Source: Anaeroglomus sp964550565 (GTDB lineage: Bacteria > Planctomycetota > Phycisphaerae > Sedimentisphaerales > Anaerohalosphaeraceae). Taken from it: a DNA stretch of 64,000 nucleotides. The stretch is taken from the NCBI GenBank assembly GCA_964550565.1, contig CAZKAI010000001.1:23384-87383 (forward strand), written 5' to 3'. Below are positions 9,640 through 17,537 of the stretch, one piece after another. The notes below the pieces were generated by a model. The model was not told the DNA's origin, made no database searches, and worked only from the letters and a program-made list of their open reading frames with translations. The position numbers and the translations under genes were made by a program. How positions within the stretch are numbered: the first letter of the stretch is position 1; each line of letters opens with the position of its first letter.

Positions 9640-11502
9640 TTAATAGGTCAGGCCAAAGCCATAGGGAAACAACGGGTCATAATTCTTATCGCCGACATTA
9701 ATCGGAAGCTGGTCCATCGAACGCGGCCAGGTGTACGACAGCTTGCCGGTGGGCTTATAATCACCAAACAGCACATCCGCGACACCCTGACCTTCCGTGC
9801 CGGGCAGCCATGCGGCCACAAAGGCATCCGCCTGTTCCAGCACGTTGTTGATAATCATGGGACGGCCTGACAGCAGGACGACCACGACCGGAATACCGGC
9901 CTTTTTCATCTCGGCTATGGCCTGAACATCTTCAGCGGCCAGGGCCAGGTCGCTGCGGTCGCCTTCCATCTCGGCATACGGGGTCTCACCAATGACAACG
10001 ACGCCCAGACTTGCCCCGGCAGCCCCGGCGCCATCTTTGGAGAATGTGACCTGCGTATTGGCGGAGACGGTTTTCTTGATTGCTGCAAGAATCGTGGTGC
10101 CGCCGGTGGTGATGGCGCCGCTTTTGCCCTGCCAGTCGATGGTCCAGCCGCCGCACTGGTTGCCGATATCATCGGCATTCTTGCCGGCGACATGGATGCG
10201 GGCTGCGGTTTTGGAAAGGGGCAGCGTCTTGCCCTGATTCTTGAGCAGGACCAGTGACTCCCGGACGGCCTGACGGGCGACCTGACGATGCTTGAGGGAA
10301 CCGAATTCCTGTTGGAGGGTGCGGTCGGCCAGAACCGAAGCATTCTTGTCCAGAAGGCCCATCGCGGCCTTGACACGCAAAATACGCGTTACCGCATCGT
10401 CAATACGCGACATCGGGATTTTGCCTTCCTGTACCAGTTCCTTGAGGCATTTGATATATTCCCGATAGGTGTTGGGCACCATTCCCATATCCATGCCGGC
10501 GTTGACGGAAATCATGATGGCGGTTTTGTAATCTTTGGTTATCTGGTCGATGGCATTATAGTCGGAAATCAGAAAGCCGTCAAAGCCCAGTTCTGTCTTG
10601 AGTACGTCGGTCAGCAGATATTTATTGCCGGAGCATTTGGAGCCGTTCCAGCTATTGTACGAGGGCATAATCGACCCGACCCCGGCGGCAATGGATGCCG
10701 GGTAGGGATACAGGTGAATCCGCCGCAGGGTGGCCTCGTCAACACGGGTATCGCCCTGATCCAGCAGGCTCTTGCTGTTGGGTTTCTGAGCTGAACCATA
10801 GGTCGTTCCGCCGTCACCGACATAGTGTTTGGCACAGGCCAGCACCGTGACCGGGTTGGACAAGTCGGTTCCCTGCAGCCCTTCGACAGCGGCCTGACCG
10901 AGTTCGCTGACCAGCTTGGGATCTTCCGAAAAACCCTCATAAGTACGGCCCCAGCGTTCATCCTGCGGTACGGTGATGCAGGGGGCAAAAGTCCAGTTGA
11001 TGCCGGTGGCCCGAATTTCCAAAGCGGTAATGCGGGAGATTTCTTTAATCAGTTCCGGATTGCGTGTGCAGCCCAGGCCGACATTGTGGGGGAATACCAC
11101 CGCGCCGATTACGTTGTTATGACCATGGACGCCGTCGATGCCGTACAGCAGGGGGATTTTCAGGCGGGTTTTCAGAGCGTGTTTCTGGCAGTCATCATAG
11201 ACATTGGTCCATGCCTCGAGGCTGTTGCCTTCCTTGGGATCGGAACTGCCGCCGCTGAGAATCGAGCCGATAAAATAAGTCTCGATATCCGACATCTCTT
11301 TGAGGCCGGATAATTCCGCTTGCGTCATCTGCCCGACTTTTTCATCGAGGGTCATTTTAGCGACCCATTGACGGACCTGGGCGTCGAATGAAGATAGCGG
11401 TTTAGCGGGGGCCAAAGATGTCCGGTGACAGGATGCTGCAAGAATAACGATTGACAAAAGACAATACGATGTCAGGATGCGACCGATACGATAGCGGGCC
11501 AT
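9640..11502 (-). CDS. Glycoside hydrolase family 3 beta-glucosidase / exo-glucanase, probable lipoprotein
   Basis: A 620-residue protein. The N-terminus is hydrophobic and ends in LAASC, a plausible though not perfect lipobox at Cys25, so the enzyme may be membrane-anchored. The (beta/alpha)8 domain begins VAKMTLDEKVGQM, has KHYVGDGGT and the nucleophile motif GFLISDYNAID. The second alpha/beta domain carries SLVLLKNQGKTLPLSK, and the protein ends in YPFGYGLTY-like FPYGFGLTY. It resembles cellodextrin or 1,3-1,4-glucan exo-glucosidases. First gene of the operon, with the promoter and palindrome about 90-130 bases upstream. Confidence 0.93.
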   Translation of the reverse strand: MARYRIGRILTSYCLLSIVILAASCHRTSLAPAKPLSSFDAQVRQWVAKMTLDEKVGQMTQAELSGLKEMSDIETYFIGSILSGGSSDPKEGNSLEAWTNVYDDCQKHALKTRLKIPLLYGIDGVHGHNNVIGAVVFPHNVGLGCTRNPELIKEISRITALEIRATGINWTFAPCITVPQDERWGRTYEGFSEDPKLVSELGQAAVEGLQGTDLSNPVTVLACAKHYVGDGGTTYGSAQKPNSKSLLDQGDTRVDEATLRRIHLYPYPASIAAGVGSIMPSYNSWNGSKCSGNKYLLTDVLKTELGFDGFLISDYNAIDQITKDYKTAIMISVNAGMDMGMVPNTYREYIKCLKELVQEGKIPMSRIDDAVTRILRVKAAMGLLDKNASVLADRTLQQEFGSLKHRQVARQAVRESLVLLKNQGKTLPLSKTAARIHVAGKNADDIGNQCGGWTIDWQGKSGAITTGGTTILAAIKKTVSANTQVTFSKDGAGAAGASLGVVVIGETPYAEMEGDRSDLALAAEDVQAIAEMKKAGIPVVVVLLSGRPMIINNVLEQADAFVAAWLPGTEGQGVADVLFGDYKPTGKLSYTWPRSMDQLPINVGDKNYDPLFPYGFGLTY

Positions 11503-11588
11503 TGTGTACTCCTTTCAAAATCCATTTCAATTTTAGCGAATACAGTACATGCAGGATAGGGACGGAATAGTTCCGGCCCAGTGGCTAT

Positions 11589-11618
11589 AGCATACCGGCC
11601 GATTCTCTTATTTGTCAA
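11589..11618 (-). promoter_or_regulatory. Predicted sigma70-type promoter of the GH3-GH9-GH95 operon
   Basis: On the minus strand, TTGACA (11613-11618) is a perfect -35 box and TATGCT (11589-11594) is a 4-of-6 -10 box, 18 bases apart, about 90 bases before the GH3 start codon. No better pair was seen nearer the gene. Confidence 0.55.
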
Positions 11619-11633
11619 GAGATAATCTCTTGA
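11615..11633. promoter_or_regulatory. Perfect 19-bp palindrome, candidate operator of the glycoside hydrolase operon
   Basis: TCAAGAGAT-A-ATCTCTTGA has two 9-base arms around one base. It overlaps four bases of the -35 box of the predicted operon promoter. Its size and symmetry fit a dimeric sugar-responsive regulator such as a LacI- or GntR-type protein; no such regulator gene is in the window. Confidence 0.5.
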
Positions 11634-11724
11634 AAAGGGTACAATGGTAAATATCGAACATTCAGTCCATGGGGTATTTAATGCACTTTTTCACGAGTTC
11701 TGCAAACATTTCTATGCACCCCGA

Positions 11725-11859
11725 GGGAGTGATGATGCACGGGACTGCCGAGATTGGATTATTATAAAAATAATCAGTCTTATATATATAATAATAGCAA
11801 TGACTGGATTATTTGCTTAAAAATGCAGTCACGGCAGTCCCAGCAGTCCCGACACTCCC
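11725..11859. repeat. Nested inverted repeat with AT-rich centre
   Basis: GGGACTGCCG (11741-11750) matches CGGCAGTCCC (11832-11841) perfectly, and outside it GGGAGTG (11725-11731) matches CACTCCC (11853-11859). The centre is very AT-rich and has its own short hairpin (ATTATTataaaAATAAT). No transposase or protein-coding frame is inside. It could be a cruciform, a long RNA hairpin or the remnant of a small mobile element. This and the GH3 promoter are the only features seen in the 477-base spacer 11503-11979, apart from the hairpin at 11933. Confidence 0.45.
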
Positions 11860-11932
11860 TACACCCTGATGATGATTGCCAAAAGTCGTTCCGTTTTCAC
11901 AATAAAATCAGGCTGGAATGTAATAATTGTGG

Positions 11933-11957
11933 CACAGTCTGAAGGAGTCAGGCTGTG
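11933..11957 (-). terminator. Hairpin after the LamG gene, terminator-like
   Basis: CACAGTCTGA and TCAGGCTGTG form a 10-base stem (one T-G wobble) with an AGGAG loop, 22 bases after the stop of the LamG/dockerin gene. It has no T-run, so it is either a weak terminator or an mRNA 3' stabilising hairpin. Confidence 0.35.
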
Positions 11958-11979
11958 GGCGTTATCACTGTTTCCACCG

Positions 11980-13842
11980 CTATTGTGAACAGGTTGGGTA
12001 GAGTTTGCATGACAGCCAGTCGGCAGCCAGTCCTGACAAGTCGGGAGTATTGTACATATCAAGCCAGCCTTGTGCGACGACGGCAAAATCCAGTAAGTCA
12101 ACCCGGCAGTCCGGCCGGCCATCGGGACCGGTCAGGTCAAAGGCTGAGGTGAAATCCAGGATACAGACGCCCTTTGTCGAGATTGCATAATAGATATCCG
12201 CGACTTCGGTGTCGGTCATGGGGTAGTTATAAATCCGCAGGTCGTCCATTGCGGCCGTCAGAGGCTGACTGCCGTCCAGCGACGAGCCGATATTCAAGAG
12301 TGCGGTTGTGTTTTGCGGCATCGGCCAGGGGCCTTCGGCGACCCGGACGCCATCGGCATAAACTCTGCCGAGCGTGCCGTCAAATACAGCGCAGATTTGA
12401 TGCCACTGGTCATCGGCCCGGATGCCATTGGCCACAGTGATATCGTTTTCGGCTGTGGAGGATTTCATCCATAAATCCTCTGCATTTCCGTTGGGATTCT
12501 GCCAGTTGACCCAGAAGCTGATAGTCATCGTGCGAGTTCCAAGCGTGGGGTCGAAGGCCTCGGTCTGTGCCCAGCCGTTTTGTGAGTCGATGAGGACCGC
12601 ACCGCTGGACTTGCCATCGGCCCCGGCCGTAAAGACCGGAAAACCCGTCGCCTGAGCATGATGGCCGCCGATCAGGTCCAGATACGTATTGGCCGAAAAA
12701 TCCGCCAAATCCAGGGACCAGTGAGCCGTCACCCCGAGGACCCGGAGTTGAGCGGAGCCGCTGGTTGCCTGTGCTTCGGCATTGCTGACAATACAGTAAT
12801 ACATTCCGGAGTCTGACATGGCGGCGGTGTTTAATGTCAGGATGGTTGTATAGGTATCCGAACTGGAATCATAGGTGGTCGTCAGGCTAATATCCGGCGA
12901 GGAGGGTACTACTTCAATATCACCCTGGCTATCTGCCTTGAACCATCGGACGGATGGAATCAGGGGACTCTGGAAAACGGCTGTCAGTTGGGCCGATTGC
13001 GGCTGTTTGGCGATAACATCGGCAGGGTGTGTCACGAATGCCGGGATATATGGATTGGAGGTGAACAGCATATCTTCGGGTCCGCGGGCAATCGAACTGA
13101 TGCGGACTTCATCGATTAATCCTTCGAAATTTTCGCCGGGGGTGCTTCGAGCCTCATTGCCTACGGCAAAATCCGGAGCGTAGGCCGGATTAATGTCCCC
13201 GGACATTTGAAAGGAGGCCAGTTCGATGGCGGTCCCTGTCTCGGCGTCGAGTTTGGTCCAGTAGAATTTCAGATTATCCGACGTGCCTTCCTGACCATTA
13301 TACGCGACTGCCACATGATACCACTTGCCGGCTTCATAGGCATGGTCTCCGGTAGTCGGCAATGCAGCCAGAAATTGATTGCCGCTGGCGGAGAGATTGT
13401 TGAATTCAAGCTGACCGGCAGTAGTGATTCGGAACTGCCAGCCGCGACTGGCGTCCTCGTCGTCGCCGGAGATGATTTCCATGTGGTTGGGGATGGCGGT
13501 GATGGCGACAAAAGGCCGAATCATCGCTTCGAATGTGAAGGCACCGTCAGCCCCGGTAAAGCAGGTGCCGACCAGCTTCTCGTCGGTGTAGGCAATTGCG
13601 GTGTTGCCGCCGGTAAAGGTGTCCAGTGCCGTGCCGAAATTGGAGTAAGAAGCGGTGTTGACTGTGGCATCGGACAGCGTTAAATCGAGGGCGTTGGAGG
13701 CAGCCGCATCATTGGCATTGCCGTCGAAATGATACAGGTGGAGCGTATGCTCATCAACAGAATACGGTCCTGCGATGATGGCATAACCACGGGTGCTCAA
13801 GATTCCGATCAATATTAGAAGAATAGAATGATGGATTTTCAT
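11980..13842 (-). CDS. Secreted LamG / Ig-like protein with C-terminal dockerin-like motif
   Basis: A 620-residue secreted protein: signal peptide (1-22), a first concanavalin-like LamG domain (about 30-250; DEVRISSIARGPEDM is the typical end strand), an Ig-like domain (about 275-365; DSGMYYCIVSNAEA), a second LamG domain (about 375-540; DDLRIYNYPMTDTEVADIYY), and a C-terminal region with DCRVDLLDFAVVAQGWL, a planctomycete dockerin-like motif. No catalytic motif was seen. LamG and Ig modules usually bind glycans or proteins outside the cell. It follows the PEP-CTERM LamG gene in the sigma-FecR operon. Confidence 0.85.
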   Translation of the reverse strand: MKIHHSILLILIGILSTRGYAIIAGPYSVDEHTLHLYHFDGNANDAAASNALDLTLSDATVNTASYSNFGTALDTFTGGNTAIAYTDEKLVGTCFTGADGAFTFEAMIRPFVAITAIPNHMEIISGDDEDASRGWQFRITTAGQLEFNNLSASGNQFLAALPTTGDHAYEAGKWYHVAVAYNGQEGTSDNLKFYWTKLDAETGTAIELASFQMSGDINPAYAPDFAVGNEARSTPGENFEGLIDEVRISSIARGPEDMLFTSNPYIPAFVTHPADVIAKQPQSAQLTAVFQSPLIPSVRWFKADSQGDIEVVPSSPDISLTTTYDSSSDTYTTILTLNTAAMSDSGMYYCIVSNAEAQATSGSAQLRVLGVTAHWSLDLADFSANTYLDLIGGHHAQATGFPVFTAGADGKSSGAVLIDSQNGWAQTEAFDPTLGTRTMTISFWVNWQNPNGNAEDLWMKSSTAENDITVANGIRADDQWHQICAVFDGTLGRVYADGVRVAEGPWPMPQNTTALLNIGSSLDGSQPLTAAMDDLRIYNYPMTDTEVADIYYAISTKGVCILDFTSAFDLTGPDGRPDCRVDLLDFAVVAQGWLDMYNTPDLSGLAADWLSCKLYPTCSQ

Positions 13843-13940
13843 TGTGGATCCTACGGCCTGTCACTATGTTCATACTTTTACGGAGCTTGCTTAAAATCGT
13901 CCCCTTTGGTTTGACCTATACGTAAAACAATGTCAGCTTT

Positions 13941-13976
13941 CTGTGAGAGATGCTCCTGACAGAGCATCCCTCACAG
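13941..13976 (-). terminator. Long hairpin between the two LamG genes
   Basis: CTGTGAG-a-GATGCTC pairs with GAGCATC-c-CTCACAG around a six-base loop, giving a 14-bp stem with one mismatch, 21 bases after the stop of the PEP-CTERM gene. There is no T-run on the minus strand, so partial termination or mRNA processing between two operon genes is as likely as a full stop. Confidence 0.45.
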
Positions 13977-13997
13977 ATATTGATAAAACAAACCGGA

Positions 13998-14810
13998 TTA
14001 GGCGCGGCGGCGTTTGAGCAGACCCAATACACCCAGGCCCAGCAGCGTCATCGTTGCCGGTTCCGGAATAGCTGTATTGAACGCAGTCAGTGCTGTACCG
14101 TGAATGCCGACTTCATCGATCCAGCCTTCGAAATTTTCATTGCCATAGCCGCTTACGGAACGCAGTTCATTGCCGATGCAGAACCGCGTCATCGTGGTAC
14201 CGTTGAGCGGGACGACATTGCCCCACGATCCGGCCTGGGCAAGTGTGCTGCCTGCCGCAGTCCAGTACAGGGTTAACGTGCTGGAGGCAGCATCAAAGGT
14301 TACGGCTGTATGATACCATTGCCCTACGGTATAACTGATGGCTGCATCATAAGCCGCCACGGAGCCGGAAAGAGTCTGGAATCGAAGCGTTTTATCGTCA
14401 TTCTGAATCCGGAACTGGAAGCCGCGGCTGCTGGCTGTGCCTGAATCACTCTCGCCGCAGATAATTTCCTGATGGGCGCCGGAATCGGCCAGTATCGGCT
14501 TGACCATCGCTTCGAAAGTAAATGATCCGTCGGCACCAATAAAGTTCGAAAGAGCTGACAGATTCGCATAGCCTGTGGCGTCCGCAACCAGTTTTCCAGA
14601 GCTGGTTGCCTGATTATCAAAGGTGTTTGCGACGCCAGTTGCTACTGTCGCACCTTCATAGGCGGCCAAATCAAAGGCTCCGGCCAGGTCATTGCCCGTA
14701 CCATCATCGAAGTTCCAGTAATGCAGGGTGTTTGATGTCTGGACCACCGCTGCGGATGCCAGACCTGCCATGACACATAACAGCATCAAAATACTCATCT
14801 TTTTCATCAT
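13998..14810 (-). CDS. LamG domain protein with PEP-CTERM sorting signal
   Basis: A 270-residue protein. Signal peptide (about 1-20, ASAAV), a single LamG-type jelly-roll (25-240; DGSFTFEAMVKPIL, WYHTAVTFDA, FEGWIDEVGI), then PEPATMTLLGLGVLGLLKRRRA: the PEP motif, a hydrophobic segment and a basic tail that define exosortase-processed PEP-CTERM proteins. It should be exported and cut by an exosortase; none is in this window. Its position directly after sigma and FecR suggests it belongs to the regulon of that sigma factor. Confidence 0.9.
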   Translation of the reverse strand: MMKKMSILMLLCVMAGLASAAVVQTSNTLHYWNFDDGTGNDLAGAFDLAAYEGATVATGVANTFDNQATSSGKLVADATGYANLSALSNFIGADGSFTFEAMVKPILADSGAHQEIICGESDSGTASSRGFQFRIQNDDKTLRFQTLSGSVAAYDAAISYTVGQWYHTAVTFDAASSTLTLYWTAAGSTLAQAGSWGNVVPLNGTTMTRFCIGNELRSVSGYGNENFEGWIDEVGIHGTALTAFNTAIPEPATMTLLGLGVLGLLKRRRA

Positions 14811-14924
14811 TTATCCTCCACAAATACAAGAGTGTTCATAACCGATGCGAATCCCGATGACCCGCCTCGGTTATCTGTTAGTTTGTCTCATATCTTCTCG
14901 CTGTTTGTCACGCTGATTCCCTGT

Positions 14925-16595
14925 TTATTTCAAATACAGCACGGGTTCAGCAAACAGCGTCCAGTCTCCGTTGTTGGTATTGTCGCTTCCCTGTGTGGCT
15001 GCCAGCGTCAGAAAACGGGCACCGGCAGGGATGCTCAAACGTATGCTGTCGGCCTGGTCGGTCGGGGTGACATCCCTTCGTTCATAAAACGGCTGTCCAT
15101 CCACCAGCACATAGAAATCAGCCTTGGGCGAATCACTGAACGCTTTCTTATCCATTAGATGTTGATAGTCATTATAGGTTTCAGAAATGCCGCACAAGGC
15201 TGTAAATTCCGTCACATCGGTCTTGTAATAGGTTCGTATCGCCTCCAGGTCAAATGTGATTCCCTGGTTGGCGGCTAAGTACATTGCAGGCCGGCCGTCC
15301 ACGCCGTATTCCACCCCGTTAAGTCGCAGATTGTGCCGGGGGATCTGCGCGGAAATCGTGACTTTGTGCCAGGCACCATTCAGAATCCCCATCCAGTAGC
15401 GGCCGTTGGTCGGCTCAAAATCAAACTGCAAGCCCAGCGACGAGACCTGGGTCGAACCGTTGGGGATAAAAATTCCATCCACAAAGAGGCTGGAATCAAC
15501 AGGGATGTAATGCCCGGGCCCCTGGGCTGAACTGACCGTGTCCAGAATGTCGATATTGCCACGGTAATTAATGCCCGCGTTCAGTTGCCCTGTATTGCTG
15601 CCGTTTCCGCCGCCGACCATATCGGCCAGATTCAGTTGTTTGCTTCGGAGAATCAGTTGATGCGAGGAATCGATTTGGCGTATGAAGGAATCGGTTTTGA
15701 GGGCGATAGTCTGGATTTCAGAGAGTGGGTTGACCCGACGGGCCAGACCTTCGGTGACCATCTGTGAGCTGACAATGGTGTTATTTTGCAGCGTAACCAG
15801 ATTGGTCCTGCCTGTAAAAACGTGGAGTTCAGTGGACTCGTTCAAGTCGGAAAACACCCCAAATTCCGTCCCCAGGTCAATGATTTTGGTGTTGGGGGTA
15901 TTGACGGAGAAGCCAACGCCCTGACTGGATACTTTGGCTGTAAGACGACCGTACTTCATCTGGAATTCAGAAACGGAATCGAAAGAAAACTCCATCGGGC
16001 CTTGCAGCAGTAATTCCACGTTCTTGTCGGTGATGATTTTTGCTGTCCCGCCCAGCAGATGCAGCGGGGTTGAAGTAACAAGACGTCCGCCGTCTTTGAC
16101 GGGACTTTCGGACGACCACTGGGCATCGATGGAATCGGCCAGCGTAGCCACTTCCGTGGAGACGCGAGGATTCAGAATGACATAGACAATCATCAGTGCC
16201 ATCGCTGCAAGGGATACAATCGCAGTGACCAGTGATGTGGTATTGATTTTTGAAACTGCCTTTTCAATAGCGATGTTTTGTGCCGGGATAATCTCGGGTG
16301 TCTTGGGTATAAATTCTATCTCAAGTGAGGGCGCATCTTTTTCAGCCTCGGCCATGCTGAACAGCAGGGCGTCGAGTTGTTTGCTGGATGGGGCCGAGGT
16401 CTTCGGACTCAATGAAATCCTGCCCGGCGTGGCCAGATTGGAATACAAAAGAATGATATCATTATACAGATGCACCGCATCGGGAGAGGATTTGAGCTGC
16501 TGAATCAGGGCTTCGTTTTCCTCAGGCGGCAAAGTTCCCTCGAGCTTCCGCAGAATCCATTCACAGAGCTGGGCATTGGCAGCACGCGAATTCAT
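14925..16595 (-). CDS. FecR-type anti-sigma factor with C-terminal NPCBM-like domain
   Basis: A 556-residue membrane protein. The ATG at 16595 overlaps the sigma stop by four bases (ATGA), so it is preferred to the longer frame starting at 16634 and implies translational coupling. Residues 1-100 form the cytoplasmic sigma-binding part (LCEWILRKLEGTLPPEENEA). One transmembrane helix follows (about 112-134). The FecR domain has IIDLGTEFGVFSD and ELHVFTGRTNLV. The C-terminal half (about 345-556) looks like the NPCBM/NEW2 carbohydrate-binding fold. It probably holds the sigma factor until the outer domain senses a ligand, perhaps a glycan. Confidence 0.87.
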   Translation of the reverse strand: MNSRAANAQLCEWILRKLEGTLPPEENEALIQQLKSSPDAVHLYNDIILLYSNLATPGRISLSPKTSAPSSKQLDALLFSMAEAEKDAPSLEIEFIPKTPEIIPAQNIAIEKAVSKINTTSLVTAIVSLAAMALMIVYVILNPRVSTEVATLADSIDAQWSSESPVKDGGRLVTSTPLHLLGGTAKIITDKNVELLLQGPMEFSFDSVSEFQMKYGRLTAKVSSQGVGFSVNTPNTKIIDLGTEFGVFSDLNESTELHVFTGRTNLVTLQNNTIVSSQMVTEGLARRVNPLSEIQTIALKTDSFIRQIDSSHQLILRSKQLNLADMVGGGNGSNTGQLNAGINYRGNIDILDTVSSAQGPGHYIPVDSSLFVDGIFIPNGSTQVSSLGLQFDFEPTNGRYWMGILNGAWHKVTISAQIPRHNLRLNGVEYGVDGRPAMYLAANQGITFDLEAIRTYYKTDVTEFTALCGISETYNDYQHLMDKKAFSDSPKADFYVLVDGQPFYERRDVTPTDQADSIRLSIPAGARFLTLAATQGSDNTNNGDWTLFAEPVLYLK

Positions 16596-17125
16596 GGATT
16601 GGCCTCCCGGATTTTCAATGAACGATTCATGCAATCCAGCAGGGCCAGATGAATACGGGCCATTCGTTTGTACAGGGCATTTGCGGTATTGCCCAGAATC
16701 CCGGCTATCTGGCTGATATTAAGGCCTTTGTTGTATTTATCCTGCAGCAGTTGGCGCTGTTGTTCAGGAAGTTTCTCCAGACAGTTTTGCAGAATACGAA
16801 ATTGTTCATCAAGCCCATGTTCCCGCTGGTCCAGATCCTTTTCAATGGCTTCCAGCAGGTTGTGGGTCAAAAAGGCGGGGTCCTTTTTATTGCGGTCAAA
16901 AAACTGCAATATTTTATAACGGGATACCGACCGAGCCCAGGCAATAAAGCTGGTTCCGGATTGATACTGGTCAAAATGATCCCATAGAAACAGGACGGTT
17001 TCCTGCATCAGGTCATCGGCGTTGTGGACGTCGCATACCACGGCCAGAATGTAGGCATAAATGGCCTTGTGGTTGGACATAAACAACGACAAAAACTCGG
17101 CTCGATTTTTATTATTTGAATCCAT
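16592..17125 (-). CDS. ECF RNA polymerase sigma factor, planctomycete/verrucomicrobial type
   Basis: A 177-residue sigma-70 family protein. Region 2 includes DVHNADDLMQETVLFLWDHF and GTSFIAWARSVSRYKILQFF. Region 4 includes LEKLPEQQRQLLQDKYNKGL followed by a helix-turn-helix (ISQIAGILGNTANALYKRMAR). The SFIAWARSVSRYKIL segment is typical of the Rhodopirellula/Verrucomicrobium ECF group. It heads an operon with its FecR anti-sigma factor (4-base overlap) and two LamG proteins. Divergent from the pectin operon across 412 bases. Confidence 0.92.
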   Translation of the reverse strand: MDSNNKNRAEFLSLFMSNHKAIYAYILAVVCDVHNADDLMQETVLFLWDHFDQYQSGTSFIAWARSVSRYKILQFFDRNKKDPAFLTHNLLEAIEKDLDQREHGLDEQFRILQNCLEKLPEQQRQLLQDKYNKGLNISQIAGILGNTANALYKRMARIHLALLDCMNRSLKIREANP

Positions 17126-17537
17126 AGTGTCCTATTTCGATTATTCTACCATAATATTAATCAGAAAAGGGGCCTGAATTAGCCATTTTAATTTACATAA
17201 AAATAAATACACACATCCTATCCAGAAATATGTACTATATTGTATATTGTGGAGACAGAATGGTGAGTGGTTGGCAAGACATCATAAAATGTAAATTTCT
17301 GCAAAAATAAAGGCAAATCTCTACTGATTTAGCCTATTATTAATGTAAATAGATAAGTCGGCATGTTTCAGAATAGCAATTTCGCTGTTATAATGTCCTG
17401 CTCGGACAGATAGATACCTGCATCACGCTTCCGTTGGTGCGAAATGTAACGGTTCCAGGCCAATGCGTTAAGGATCGAGTTGGACAGATTATCTGCCGGC
17501 CCAATGGAGTCGCTATTGTCAGAATAAGGAGATTTTT
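17126..17537. other. Divergent intergenic region between the sigma gene and the pectin operon
   Basis: 412 AT-rich bases without a plausible gene. TATAAT at 17389-17394 is the best -10 candidate for the plus strand, with only a weak TTTCAG at -35, which would leave a leader of about 140 bases. AAGGAG at 17527-17532 is the ribosome-binding site of the GH28 fusion. A promoter for the sigma gene is expected here, but no convincing consensus was seen; an ECF-type promoter is possible. Confidence 0.4.
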
